This document shows positions 25,538-33,223 of a stretch of DNA of 62,495 nucleotides, one piece after another. The notes beneath the pieces were generated by a model. The model had not been told where the DNA came from. It searched no databases and saw nothing but the letters and a program-made list of their open reading frames with translations. Position 1 is the stretch's first letter, and each line of letters opens with the position of its first letter. The DNA lies in NCBI GenBank assembly GCA_045543095.1, contig JAZQMC010000022.1, forward strand, positions 1 to 62,495. The letters are read 5' to 3'. The position numbers and the translations under genes are program-made. The stretch comes from Fimenecus sp045543095. GTDB taxonomy: Bacteria; Bacillota; Clostridia; Oscillospirales; Acutalibacteraceae.

Positions 25538-27013
25538 TAAAATTATACAAAGAAGTCCATTGCAACCCTCATTGATTACTCGCTCAAGTGTTTCCTGGAA
25601 TTTCATTCGTGCGTCGGTGGGAATATGGTAGAGCTTATTGCGAAGCCCCTCATTCACTAATTCGTTAAGTGATTTGCCAAAAATATTTGACTCCCAGATT
25701 TTATGTGGGTCATCCTGAAAACCGTCAAGAAGATAACGCACCAATTCTTCTGACTGACTTTCACTGCCCACAATGGGGGCTACTTCGGTTTGAATATTTG
25801 CTCGCATCATATGAATTGACGGTGCAGATGCTGAAAGACGCACACCATAGCGACCACCCTGTTTAACAATCTGCGGTTCTTCAAGAGTGAGCTCGTTGAT
25901 TGTGGGCATTACAATGCCATATCCCGTGCTCTCAACCTCGTCAAGTGCGGCTTTTATGCGGGAATATTCTTTCTTAACTTCGGCAAGTTCTTTTAAGGTT
26001 TTGAGAAGTGACTGCTCATTGTCAATGGTAAGCCCAGTTGATTCTTCAAGGATTTTATAGAATAACCCGCCTGACATCTGCACATTAATCCATGCACTGC
26101 CCACACCTAAATCCATTGTGGCAATTCTCGCATCGGTTATGTGGTCGCACTCACAAAGGGTATCAGTCATAAGACTTAAATCCCTTACAAAATCAACCTT
26201 TTCAATGGCAGAAAGCACAGTTTTATAGGTTTCTGCTTTGAGCCAATGGTCGTTTGGCAGGCTTACAAGCCACATCGGTAAATCAATTCCGATTTCTTTT
26301 ACAGGGAATTCAAAGAGAATCTGTGTTATAATTTCGGTGATTTCCTGCTCGTTCAGTTCAAGGCAGTTTACCGCCATAACCGGCACCTTGTATTTTGCTG
26401 AAAGTTCAAATGAGAGCTTTTGTGCCGCCTCGCCCTTTGGGTACATACAGTTTAAAAGAACAACAAATGGCTTGTTAAGGTCGCGAAGCTCTTTTATAAC
26501 GCGTTCTTCTGCCTCTTCGTATTCCTCGCGGGGAATGTCACTTATACTGCCATCGGTGGTAATCACAAGACCGATTGTAGAGTGCTCGGTTATGACCTTT
26601 TGTGTGCCGATTTCTGCCGCCATATTAAAGGGGATTTCGTTTTCATACCAAGGGGTATGCACCATTCTCGGCTGGTCACCCTCAATATAACCCAGTGCAC
26701 TTGGCACAATGTAGCCCACACAATCAATCATTCGCACATTGAATTCTGCGTTGTCGGGCAATGTGATTTTAACCGCATTTTCGGGTATAAATTTTGGTTC
26801 GGTGGTCATAATTGTTCTGCCCGCCGAGGATTGTGGTAATTCGTCAGTAGCACGCTGACGCATTTGTTCGTCTTTCATATTGGGAAGCACAACAGAATCC
26901 ATAAAACGCTTTATAAATGTGGATTTTCCCGTTCTTACGGGACCAACCACACCAATATAAATATCACCGCCCGTGCGGGTGGCAATGTCGTTATAAATAC
27001 TTGTATTTTTCAT
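25535..27013 (-). CDS. spoIVA: Stage IV sporulation protein A
   Basis: A 492-residue spore coat ATPase. The ATG at 27013 follows AAAGGAGGG. A TRAFAC-like P-loop GPVRTGKST lies at residues 24-32, then TIMTTEP and VRMIDCVGY (switch regions), and a long C-terminal part ending with a hydrophobic tail (GLLCIIL) that in the family anchors the coat to the forespore membrane. SpoIVA polymerises by ATP hydrolysis to form the basement layer of the coat. The SipL-like gene lies 14 bases upstream, so both are made together; in Clostridioides SipL binds SpoIVA. Confidence 0.96.
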   Translation of the reverse strand: MKNTSIYNDIATRTGGDIYIGVVGPVRTGKSTFIKRFMDSVVLPNMKDEQMRQRATDELPQSSAGRTIMTTEPKFIPENAVKITLPDNAEFNVRMIDCVGYIVPSALGYIEGDQPRMVHTPWYENEIPFNMAAEIGTQKVITEHSTIGLVITTDGSISDIPREEYEEAEERVIKELRDLNKPFVVLLNCMYPKGEAAQKLSFELSAKYKVPVMAVNCLELNEQEITEIITQILFEFPVKEIGIDLPMWLVSLPNDHWLKAETYKTVLSAIEKVDFVRDLSLMTDTLCECDHITDARIATMDLGVGSAWINVQMSGGLFYKILEESTGLTIDNEQSLLKTLKELAEVKKEYSRIKAALDEVESTGYGIVMPTINELTLEEPQIVKQGGRYGVRLSASAPSIHMMRANIQTEVAPIVGSESQSEELVRYLLDGFQDDPHKIWESNIFGKSLNELVNEGLRNKLYHIPTDARMKFQETLERVINEGCNGLLCIIL

Positions 27014-27027
27014 TATAAATCCCTCCT

Positions 27028-28554
27028 TTAAGCCATTGGTATGAGCAATTTGCATTTTCTATCAGTAGCGGTGGCATCAATATTGTTTTCTCTTGCAATC
27101 GCCTCAACAGTAGTGTTGTATTTTCGGGCAATATCCCAAAGAGTTTCACCTGCATCGGCAAAATAAACGGTGAGAGTGGCACTTTTTACTGATTTCGGGC
27201 AGGAGGTGTCAAGCGAAATATCGGTGATTATGCTCTTTTCTTTTTCGCTGAAAACAAATCCGCAAATTTGAAGTTCAACGCGAACATCAAGGTGGTCGTT
27301 ATCACTTAAAATATAGCTTGAAGCGGTTGCAACCGCGTGGGGCTTGCAAGTGAGAACGCAATCACATTGAATATTGCGTTTGTATTCATAGGGGATAAGC
27401 CGTTGAGCGAATGCAATATCACCGTTGCGGTCACGGTAGATAATATCCGCCGTGATTTCGCCGTTTATCGAAACGCCGTCCTCATTAACTGAAAAAACAG
27501 AGGATGCATTCCCACAGTTAAAGCTTAAAATTTCACTCATACCCGTGGTTGAAAGGTCGCAAACACCACGGCAAAGAAATGTGTCGTCAATTTTTTCTTC
27601 AAGGCAGGGCAGATAAACAGTTGAATGGTTAATTTCTGTTTCGTATTTTGTTGAATAAGCATCACGAACTGAAGAAAGACTACGCACACAATAACCGAAA
27701 GCGGAAAAATTGAGTGAGGCAGAAACATCAAGATAATTTTTATTGCCTGCTGAATCAAATCTTGGTCGAACATCAAGTGAAGAAACAGAAAGTTGAGCAT
27801 CAATTTCGTGATTTTCGGCAACATCAGGGGCTTCGATAATCTGGTTTATGTTTATGATATTGTCGAGTGTTTCAATACAATGACTTTCTTGACCTTTAAA
27901 AACTGTGCGAAGAATTATCTGTGCCTTTAGGAATAATTTATCAGAAATAACCTTTAATTCATCAATTGTGGTGGTGGCTTGAGTTGAGATAATTGCTCCG
28001 ATTTGCTCCTCAAGTGAATCTGCGTTAAGGGTTTCTGTCACATTAAAGCATTTTTGTACCACGCTTTGCAAATCACAGACGGTCATTTCTTCTTTTCGGC
28101 AGGTGAGAGCACCACCCTGTGCCCCGCAAATAAGGTTATGTTGTTTTTTGAGTGTAGCTTTTGCAAATATACTAATTGCACCATGTATTTCAAGCCTGCG
28201 TTGACCGGCTACGCGGTAGTTTATGTATTCGGTTTTAGCACCGACGAAAATCTGTGTGGAGTCAGCGGATTTGAGTTCAAGTTGTTTGGCGAATTGTAAA
28301 TTCTGTTCAAAGCAATGAAGCTTACCATCACTGCATATATAGAGAATTCGCACTTTAGCGTCACATTCGGCGGTAATTCTGTCGCCCGTAACAGAATGTG
28401 ATAGTACGCCCGGTGTGGCTATGCAACGCAGAATACGAACAATATCGGGCAGATATTCGGGCAGGGTAATATCGCAGTCTATGGGGTGCTCTGCACTGCC
28501 CTGTGCCATTTCTTCACAAACACAAATACAGTCTTTATGAGTATTAAATTCCAT
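27028..28554 (-). CDS. sipL: SipL-like SPOCS (DUF3794) and LysM protein
   Basis: A 508-residue protein with repeated DUF3794/SPOCS modules (CDITLPEYLPDIVRILRC near residue 30 is the family's start pattern, with further repeats at about 165-270 and 300-420) and a C-terminal LysM domain (TVYFADAGETLWDIARKYN, then AIARENN and LLIPM). This layout matches SipL, the SpoIVA-interacting coat morphogenetic protein of Clostridia. Its gene is directly upstream of spoIVA and behind a sigma-E-type promoter, so both would be made in the mother cell. AAGGAG precedes the ATG. The gene name is by architecture and context. Confidence 0.88.
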   Translation of the reverse strand: MEFNTHKDCICVCEEMAQGSAEHPIDCDITLPEYLPDIVRILRCIATPGVLSHSVTGDRITAECDAKVRILYICSDGKLHCFEQNLQFAKQLELKSADSTQIFVGAKTEYINYRVAGQRRLEIHGAISIFAKATLKKQHNLICGAQGGALTCRKEEMTVCDLQSVVQKCFNVTETLNADSLEEQIGAIISTQATTTIDELKVISDKLFLKAQIILRTVFKGQESHCIETLDNIININQIIEAPDVAENHEIDAQLSVSSLDVRPRFDSAGNKNYLDVSASLNFSAFGYCVRSLSSVRDAYSTKYETEINHSTVYLPCLEEKIDDTFLCRGVCDLSTTGMSEILSFNCGNASSVFSVNEDGVSINGEITADIIYRDRNGDIAFAQRLIPYEYKRNIQCDCVLTCKPHAVATASSYILSDNDHLDVRVELQICGFVFSEKEKSIITDISLDTSCPKSVKSATLTVYFADAGETLWDIARKYNTTVEAIARENNIDATATDRKCKLLIPMA

Positions 28555-28589
28555 ATAAACTCTCCTTTATCGTCTTTACATTTCAATTA

Positions 28590-28618
28590 TATGTATGAGA
28601 GGGTGTGGAGTAATATGA
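28590..28618 (-). promoter_or_regulatory. Candidate sigma-E promoter of sipL-spoIVA
   Basis: On the minus strand TCATATT, 14 bases, CATACATA, close to the sigma-E consensus (KMATATT - 14/15 - CATACAHT). It ends 36 bases before the sipL start codon. Confidence 0.65.
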
Positions 28619-28650
28619 CTGTTTATCCAAGTTATACAATCCGTAGGATA

Positions 28651-28756
28651 ATTTCATTTGTATTCTTAATGAAATATGACTTTGGAGTCATATGAAATTA
28701 CTTCGTAATGAAATATTTGCTTTGCAAATATGAAATATCTGCCTGATGGCAGATAT
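28651..28756. repeat. Array of four small hairpins with ATGAAAT spacers
   Basis: Four different perfect hairpins (ATGACT/AGTCAT, TAC/GTA, ATTTGC/GCAAAT, ATCTGCC/GGCAGAT) follow each other, each separated by the same seven bases ATGAAAT; an inverted ATTTCATT stands at the head. It lies between the divergent sipL and dusB promoters. Confidence 0.75.
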
Positions 28757-28760
28757 AATA

Positions 28761-28789
28761 TTGTGAAATCAATGAAAATGTGCTACAAT
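28761..28789 (+). promoter_or_regulatory. Sigma-A promoter of dusB
   Basis: TTGTGA, 17 bases, TACAAT, about 28 bases before the dusB start. Confidence 0.75.
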
Positions 28790-28817
28790 ACCAATATCAA
28801 TTCAAACGAGGTAAACT

Positions 28818-29783
28818 ATGAAAATCGGTAATGTTGAAATAAATGGCAAGGTAGTTTTAGCCCCAATGGCGGGGGTGGCGGACAGAGCGTTCCGTGAGCT
28901 TTGCGTTGGCTACGGTGCTTCTTATGTTGTCAGCGAAATGATAAGCTCAAAGGGTGTGTCAATGGGTGACCGCAAATCAAAGGATTTAGCGTATTTGTCA
29001 GATGTTGAACGCCCCGCAGCCATTCAGATTTTCGGCTCTGACCCGCTTACTATGGCACAGAGCGTTGAACTTGTAATGGCATATAAGCCCGAAATTATTG
29101 ATATAAATATGGGTTGCCCCGCACCGAAAATTGCGGGCAACGGCGGTGGTGCGTCACTTTCTAAAAATCCCGCATTGGCTGAAGAAATTGTAAAAGCGGT
29201 TGTTAATGCTTCGCCAGTACCTGTAACGGTGAAAATCCGAATGGGTTGGGATTTCGACAATATCAATGCAGTCGAAATGGCAAAAAGAGCCGAGAATGCG
29301 GGGGCAAGTGCAATAACAGTTCACGGCAGAACAAGAAATCAAATGTATGCACCGCCCGTAAACCGTGATATTATTGCCGAGGTAAAAAAAGAAATCTCCA
29401 TTCCCGTAATCGGAAACGGAGATATAATTGACGAGCAATCAGCGGCAATTATGCTTGAAGAAACAAATTGCGATTTGATTATGGTTGGTCGTGGTGCTCT
29501 TGGCAGACCGTGGGTATTCTCACAAATTAATGCGTATTTAGAGCACGGCAGAGTAATTCCCGAGCCACCCGTTGCAGAAAAAATGCGTGTTATGATTAAA
29601 CATATTGAAACTCTTTGCCAGTATAAAGGTGATTATGTTGGTATGCGTGAGGCTCGCAAGCACGCGGGCTGGTACACAAAAGGACTACGCGGTGCGGCGA
29701 ATTACCGCCGCGAACTCGGCACTCTTGAAAATATGGAACAACTCAAAGAAATTGCATATAAGATATGTTTGGAAAATCAATAA
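28818..29783 (+). CDS. dusB: tRNA-dihydrouridine synthase
   Basis: A 321-residue Dus-family flavoenzyme. It reduces uridines in the tRNA D-loop with NADPH. Signature features are VLAPMAGVADRAFRELC at the start, DINMGCPAPKI with the catalytic cysteine at residue 101 region, the lysine in VTVKIRMGW, HGRTR and NGDI for FMN binding, and a helical C-terminal domain (ARKHAGWYTKGL) typical of DusB. ACGAGGTAA precedes the ATG. It has its own promoter and is closed by a hairpin at 29820. Confidence 0.93.
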   Translation: MKIGNVEINGKVVLAPMAGVADRAFRELCVGYGASYVVSEMISSKGVSMGDRKSKDLAYLSDVERPAAIQIFGSDPLTMAQSVELVMAYKPEIIDINMGCPAPKIAGNGGGASLSKNPALAEEIVKAVVNASPVPVTVKIRMGWDFDNINAVEMAKRAENAGASAITVHGRTRNQMYAPPVNRDIIAEVKKEISIPVIGNGDIIDEQSAAIMLEETNCDLIMVGRGALGRPWVFSQINAYLEHGRVIPEPPVAEKMRVMIKHIETLCQYKGDYVGMREARKHAGWYTKGLRGAANYRRELGTLENMEQLKEIAYKICLENQ

Positions 29784-29816
29784 ATGCAAAATGAAGGGTC
29801 TGCGACGCAGATTATA

Positions 29817-29848
29817 AAAGGCAGTCCGTAAGGACTGCCTTAATTTTG
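29817..29848 (+). terminator. Terminator of dusB
   Basis: AAGGCAGTCC/GGACTGCCTT stem with a GTAA loop, then AATTTT; embedded in repeats of the TTTTGCATTTTGCA family. Confidence 0.7.
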
Positions 29849-29865
29849 CATTTTGCACTTTGCAT

Positions 29866-31098
29866 TTAGAATTTAAGTGCGTCTTCGCGATATTCTTTCG
29901 GTGTTTTGCCTTTGATTTTTTTGAAAATCTTGGTGAAATAGTTTACGTCGAAAATTCCGCAATGCTGGGCAATATTCTGAATTTGCATATTTGTTGAAGT
30001 AAGCAAAAATGCTGCGTGGTCAATACGCTTTTTGGAAACATATTCTGTAAGTGTCATTTCGGTTTCTTTTTTGAAAAGTGTAGAAAGATAGCTTGCATTT
30101 ACGTTCAGCATTTCTGCCAGACGGTGTAAGGTTAAATCAGAGGTTAAATCACTGTCAATAATGGTGATTACCTTTTGCACAAGAAGTGAGTAATTTTTCA
30201 TTGAGTGGTTTTTAACAAGGGCACAATACTTGTAAATCATATCGTGCATCATATCAATCCCCTCGTGCACACTTTTTATTTTTTCGATTTTTCTTGCAAA
30301 GTCAGAGGATACTCCGTCAATATAGAACGGGTGCACACCGCCTTGCTCAACTGCTTTACGTAAAAGCACATTGGCAACAATCACATAGTTTTTCATATTG
30401 CGGACAGGGTCTTCAACTCTCATTTCAAGCATAAGCTCGGAGGAATTGCTTATCATCTGCTCTGCCTTGTGGGCAATCCCTTGGCTTACCGCTTGCATAA
30501 GTTTTTTCTCGCCCTCGTAACGGCTTTCGAGCATTCTCATTGCAAGTAACGGGTCGTCGATTCGCTGGCCCAAACGCTCAACAACCTCGGGAAAGGTTTT
30601 GTCACCGGATGTAAGGTTCAGAGTTTTTATCATAAATGCATCCATACTACCCCAAAGAGTTTCACCCAAGGTGTTAAAAAGTGAGGGTATAACATTGTTG
30701 TCGGCATAAACGGGTACAGTGGTATAATATTTTTCAATCTGATTACGAAGCGGTAGGGGTATGTCATATTGGTTTGATGCGTCAATCAGCATTTTTTGAG
30801 TAAACTCGCGGTCAATATAAGGACCTGCAATAAATGTTTCTTCTTTTTCACTTTCGGGCAGAAGAATAAAAATATAATTACAATTAAAGCTGTCGGTCAG
30901 TTTAAAAATCATATTATCGGTAAGCGTTTCGTGGCGGGTGCAGAAAAGCTGTTCATAATCTTCTGAAAGTCCTAACGAGTCACGAAGCCCGCGGTCTGCC
31001 AGACGGTAAGATTTGTCCCCCGCGGGAACAATGCAGGAGTTAATTTTGTAATTTGTAAGGATTTTGCGGAAGAAACTCAATTCTTTTTCGTAGTTCAT
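29866..31098 (-). CDS. AraC-family transcriptional regulator
   Basis: A 410-residue regulator. The ATG at 31098 is chosen for GAGGAAAG nine bases upstream. The C-terminal 100 residues are an AraC/XylS double helix-turn-helix (LTLHRLAEMLNVNASYLSTL, then IQNIAQHCGIFDVNYFTKIF and GKTPKEYRE). The long N-terminal region has no recognised sensor domain but has the layout of the effector-binding part of carbohydrate regulators. It is divergent from the GPH symporter gene at 31298, which it likely controls together with the GH2 gene. Confidence 0.9.
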   Translation of the reverse strand: MNYEKELSFFRKILTNYKINSCIVPAGDKSYRLADRGLRDSLGLSEDYEQLFCTRHETLTDNMIFKLTDSFNCNYIFILLPESEKEETFIAGPYIDREFTQKMLIDASNQYDIPLPLRNQIEKYYTTVPVYADNNVIPSLFNTLGETLWGSMDAFMIKTLNLTSGDKTFPEVVERLGQRIDDPLLAMRMLESRYEGEKKLMQAVSQGIAHKAEQMISNSSELMLEMRVEDPVRNMKNYVIVANVLLRKAVEQGGVHPFYIDGVSSDFARKIEKIKSVHEGIDMMHDMIYKYCALVKNHSMKNYSLLVQKVITIIDSDLTSDLTLHRLAEMLNVNASYLSTLFKKETEMTLTEYVSKKRIDHAAFLLTSTNMQIQNIAQHCGIFDVNYFTKIFKKIKGKTPKEYREDALKF

Positions 31099-31297
31099 AA
31101 AAACTTTCCTCATAAGTTAAATTATACCTATATTATCGTACAATTTTTGGTAAATTTCAAGATGTAACAAAAAAAATACTGTAAAAAACGAAAAAAATAC
31201 TCACCTATTATGCCCTGTATGGTATAAAATATTGATGTATGGACATAGGGTAGAGTTATACTCATTCCAACATAGATTTAAAGGGGGAATTTTCACA

Positions 31298-32833
31298 ATG
31301 GCAAAAGAGAAAAAACTCGATGCTAACGGTTACCGCAAGTTTGGTATGCTTGATAAAGTTGCATACGCTGCCGGTGATTTTGGTTGTAACATGAGCTTTG
31401 CCCTTAAGGGTACAGTTCAGACATTCTGGCTTGTTTATATGATGATGGAAACAGGCTTATTGTCAATCTTATTGTTGCTTGTTCAGGCTTGGGACGCAAT
31501 TAACGACCCGCTTATCGGTGCATTAATTGATAATGACAAGAGAAAGTATAAGATGGGTAAATTCAAGACATACATCTTTATTGGTGCATGCGGATTGTTA
31601 GTTGCAGGTGCTGCAGTATTCCTTCCATTCCCTAATGCTTCAGTTGTTGTAAAAGCAATTTTGTTCGTTTTAGGCTATATTGTATGGGATGCTTGCTATA
31701 CTGTTGCTAATGTTCCTTATGGTTCAATGCTTTCACTTATTACTGAAGATAGTGGTGAACGTGCACAGCTTTCAACATGGCGTTCAATCGGTTCAATGTT
31801 CGGTAACATCGTTCCTATGGTTGTTCTTCCAATGATTATCTGGGAAAAAGTTACTTACGACGGAACAGGTGATTATCACACAAATCCTCTCACAGGTGAA
31901 ACATATAAAATTGGCGATGCTGTTTTAGACCCTCTCACAGGTAATCAGTTTGAAACATTATATGGCGAACGTGTTTTCTGGGCAGCACTTATTATGGGCG
32001 TGTTCGGATTTGTCGCATTTATGTTTATGATTAAGTCAATTACTGTTCGTGTTGATGAAAATGCTGTTAAAACAAGCGAAGGCGGAGAAAAATTCAACAT
32101 CGTAAAATCTTTCGGTAAGTTTATGAAAAACCGTCCTGCAGTTGGTGCAACAGTTGCTGCTATGGGTATGTTCCTTGGTATGCAGTCTGCTACAACAGCT
32201 ACAACAATTATGTTTGCTACATATTTCAACAAGGCTTCAATGTCAGGCCTTGTTCAGATGATTGGTTTCCTTCCAGTTGTAGTATTCTTACCATTCATCA
32301 AGAAACTTGTTAACAAGTTTGGTAAGAAAGAGGCTTCGGTTGCAGGTACAATCGCTTCAATTATCGGCGGTCTTGTAATGTTTGTTTTCCCAACAATTGA
32401 AAATCGTGATACAGCTTTGATTGTATATCTTGTAGGACTCGTATTATTTGGTTTTGGTATGAGCGTTTACACTTGCGTTTCTTGGGCTATGATGGCTGAC
32501 GCTATCGATTACAACGAATGGAAATTCGGTACTCGTGAAGAAGGTACGGTTTATTCACTTCACTCATTCTTCCGTAAGCTCGCACAGGGTGTAGGTCCTT
32601 CTGTTGTTCTTTTGATTATGGGTGCTCTCGGTTATGTTTCTGAATTGGGAACAATAGGTCAGAGTGCAGAAACAGCACACAATATGTGCTGGCTCGTAGC
32701 AGGCCTTTACCTCTTTAGTGCAGTTGTTCAGTTTGTCGGTATTGCTCTTATCTATAACCTTGATAAGAAAACTCTTGCTCAGATGAATGAAGAACTTGCA
32801 GCAAGACACACAAAGGCAGAAGTTGCTGAATAA
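31298..32833 (+). CDS. GPH-family sugar:cation symporter (MFS)
   Basis: A 511-residue membrane protein with about 12 hydrophobic segments. It matches the glycoside-pentoside-hexuronide symporter family (MelB/UidB-like): KVAYAAGDFGCNMSFAL at the start, AWDAINDPLIGALIDND, then GYIVWDACYTVANVPYGSML and LSTWRSIGS in the first half, and SWAMMADAIDYNEWKFGTRE in the second. AAAGGGGGAA precedes the chosen ATG at 31298. It imports a glycoside or uronide with sodium or protons. Its neighbours (AraC regulator, GH2 glycosidase, UxaC) suggest a galactoside or glucuronide substrate. Confidence 0.93.
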   Translation: MAKEKKLDANGYRKFGMLDKVAYAAGDFGCNMSFALKGTVQTFWLVYMMMETGLLSILLLLVQAWDAINDPLIGALIDNDKRKYKMGKFKTYIFIGACGLLVAGAAVFLPFPNASVVVKAILFVLGYIVWDACYTVANVPYGSMLSLITEDSGERAQLSTWRSIGSMFGNIVPMVVLPMIIWEKVTYDGTGDYHTNPLTGETYKIGDAVLDPLTGNQFETLYGERVFWAALIMGVFGFVAFMFMIKSITVRVDENAVKTSEGGEKFNIVKSFGKFMKNRPAVGATVAAMGMFLGMQSATTATTIMFATYFNKASMSGLVQMIGFLPVVVFLPFIKKLVNKFGKKEASVAGTIASIIGGLVMFVFPTIENRDTALIVYLVGLVLFGFGMSVYTCVSWAMMADAIDYNEWKFGTREEGTVYSLHSFFRKLAQGVGPSVVLLIMGALGYVSELGTIGQSAETAHNMCWLVAGLYLFSAVVQFVGIALIYNLDKKTLAQMNEELAARHTKAEVAE

Positions 32834-32850
32834 TTAAATTTCACAGCATA

Positions 32851-32878
32851 GGGCGGGGGATTTCTCCCGCCTTTTTGT
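32851..32878 (+). terminator. Terminator of the GPH symporter gene
   Basis: GGCGGGGGA/TCTCCCGCC stem followed by TTTTTGTTT. Confidence 0.8.
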
Positions 32879-33066
32879 TTGATAAATTGGGGTTTGTCGA
32901 AATGCAAAATGTAAAATGCAAAGTGAAAAATTAAGGGTCTGCGACGCAAATCCCCCCTTCCGTCACCTCCGGTGACACCTTCCCCTCGTAGGGGGAAGGC
33001 TATGTTGGGCTCCACCCTTGAGGGGGAGCTGTCATTTTCGTAGAAAATGACTGAGGGGGGTATCCT
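32879..33066. repeat. Intergenic repeats, families C and B (copy B1)
   Basis: Between 32879 and 32950 lie AATGCAAAATG-type repeats and GGGTCTGCGACGCA (family C). From 32951 to 33066 is a long repeat made of three to four hairpins: CGTCACC/GGTGACA, CCTTCCCCTCGTAGGGGGAAGG, CTCCACCCTTGAGGGGGAG and CATTTTCGTAGAAAATG, ending GGGGGGTATCC. A near-identical copy is at 56035-56154. Confidence 0.8.
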
Positions 33067-33223
33067 AAAAGAAACCGACAAATTCAAAATTGCAGAAATA
33101 AATAAATTACAATAAAAAATCCACAAACCCATAAAAATTCTACTCACGAAAAATGTGTGTTTTCCGTTAAAATATAAGAGTGAAAGTTATACTTTATAAA
33201 AATGAAAAAGGAGTGTTATACTA

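Noticed and set aside
26238..26690. 150-codon plus-strand frame opposite spoIVA
   Set aside because: Antisense shadow, no ribosome site, no family pattern.
28651..28756. CRISPR array
   Set aside because: Repeats are only seven bases, spacers are themselves palindromes, and no cas genes are present.
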